Source: Diphasiastrum complanatum
Lineage: Eukaryota > Streptophyta > Lycopodiopsida > Lycopodiales > Lycopodiaceae
DNA: 64,000 bases
Assembly (NCBI GenBank): GCA_029204225.1
Contig: CM055098.1
Coordinates: forward strand, 53,030,728-53,094,727
Direction: 5' to 3'
This document shows, in pieces, positions 63,295 to 64,000 of this stretch. The notes under the pieces are model-generated. The model was not told where the DNA came from. It worked only from the letters and a program-made list of their open reading frames with translations, and searched no databases. How positions within the stretch are numbered: the first letter of the stretch is position 1; each line of letters opens with the position of its first letter. The position numbers and the translations under genes are program-made.

Positions 63295-63896
63295 TGTTGG
63301 GGGTATTCCCAACAAAGTGAAAATAAAAAAAATCCTCCAATAGAATGTGTTGCGAGGGCATGACATCCTACGTTATAAGCCCATGGCCCAATGAGCACGC
63401 AATTAAAGTTGTAAATAAAATAAACTTGACTTGGGCCTTGGAATTAAAATAAAACTAGAGGCCCAATGTCATTTTTAAACTTAGAGATTACTTTTTAGAG
63501 TTGGGTCCAAATTGGGACTCACATGAATCTTGTGATTTCTAATGTACTTTTTGTGGACCCTTGGATCAAGTTGGGTCCAAGATGAATGGATAGGATCATT
63601 GTGGATATTAGCCAATAGGATTGAGTGGCAAGGGCCTTCCTCATTTTATAAAAAAGCACCATTTGTACACAATTTCCATGCTTAATGAAAAGGAGGAAAC
63701 TCTACCGTTTTTGGAAGAGAAGCATCCTCATCTGCTATTCACTACTTGCTCATGCTCTTGATTGTGTTTTCCATTGCTTTCTATTTCCATGTTTATTGTT
63801 TGCCATAGTGAATGCTTTTTAATTAGCAAGCATAAGGAGCATTTGAGATAACCTCTACCCTCACTCTTTATCTCTCTCTCTTTCTCTCTTCTCATA
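63295..63896 (+). repeat. LTR copy C3 of Gypsy family C, truncated
   Basis: Starts TGTTGGGGGTATTCCCAACA at 63295 just after ORF3 and follows C2 for about 600 bp, including ATTTTATAAAAAAGCACC (TATA). It stops in the CT-rich stretch at about 63896 and continues with leader sequence. No clear polypurine tract precedes it (CAGGCAATGGGTCC). Confidence 0.88.
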
Positions 63897-64000
63897 GTGT
63901 GAAAATCTGGTGAAGATCAAGCCAAAAAGTGGTTTTGAACCCTCGCAGAAAGTGAAATTTTCACTTCTTGCGAGAGTTAACTCTTGCAGAGAATTCTATA
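63897..64000 (+). other. Leader fragment of family C joined to a truncated LTR
   Basis: TAGTGTGAAAATCTGGTGAA onwards aligns with 55836-55935 of the C2 leader, including the boxes ACCCTCGCAG and TTGCGAGAGTT. About 230 bp of LTR end, the primer site and 800 bp of leader are missing between. The window ends here. Confidence 0.85.

Larger units (their letters stand above)
54163..63896 (+). mobile_element. Gypsy element C2 with gag, pol, spacer and ORF3 between two LTRs
   Basis: 5' LTR 54163-54990, primer site 54992-55009, leader, gag, RT, RNase H, integrase, spacer, ORF3, and LTR copy C3 from 63295. It is the most complete representative of the family, 9.1 kb from LTR to LTR, but has a deletion joining gag to mid-RT, stops, and a small insertion in ORF3. 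The second LTR is fused to leader sequence, so either it is a broken 3' LTR or the start of another copy. Confidence 0.9.

Overview
This window looks like nuclear DNA of a seed plant. The repeat content (long, decayed, nested Copia and Gypsy elements, with one intronless gene in 64 kb) fits a large repeat-rich genome such as a conifer or other gymnosperm, but no sequence here proves the lineage. There are no operons, tRNA genes or rRNA genes. The only intact host-type gene I recognise is a single-exon plant carboxylesterase (CXE, alpha/beta-hydrolase fold-3) at 30337-31350, with Ser176-Asp277-His307 in place.

Layout: 1-2.7 kb, Copia pol remnant (minus). 2.8-6.2 kb, a second Copia (plus) with an internal deletion and a solo LTR bounded by a CCAGG duplication. 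6.2-12.66 kb, Gypsy element A (minus), meeting Gypsy element B (plus, 12.66-20.5 kb) head to head. 20.5-24.7 kb, a non-autonomous LTR element carrying an open 442-codon ORF. 24.7-26.46 kb, gag and LTR fragment of the A/C Gypsy family abutting a Copia LTR. 26.5-30.3 kb, AT-rich decayed DNA with small repeats. 30.3-31.35 kb, CXE gene. 31.7-33.7 kb, heavily decayed Gypsy pol, interrupted by a chromodomain Gypsy (element D, 33.7-40.66 kb). 40.66-43.39 kb, two Copia fragments (minus). 43.39-45.96 kb, remnant of an unusual non-LTR reverse transcriptase (minus). 46.5-49.4 kb, LTR and dispersed repeats. 49.96-51.6 kb, five tandem copies of a ~350-bp unit. 53.0-64 kb, stacked copies of Gypsy family C.

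The most interesting system is the A/B/C Gypsy family. It has a tRNA-Asp-type primer site (C), Gypsy-order pol, and downstream of pol a very long extra ORF of no recognised family. I call it ORF3. It is present in three copies, one of them (B) strongly diverged, yet blocks along its whole length remain alignable. The same elements carry a short reiterated box (GCGAGAGTT, GCGAGGGTT or GCGAAGGTT, in both orientations) in the pol-ORF3 spacer of all three and in the C leader.

Other points worth following: the 442-aa ORF built of two repeats that resemble the start of Copia reverse transcriptase; the RT with motifs DIAKCYENIPL / IPMGFSCSP / FRYIDD; and the satellite-like array. Apart from the CXE gene and the 442-codon ORF, nearly every coding region is broken by stops, frameshifts or deletions, so most are annotated as pseudogenes within mobile elements.
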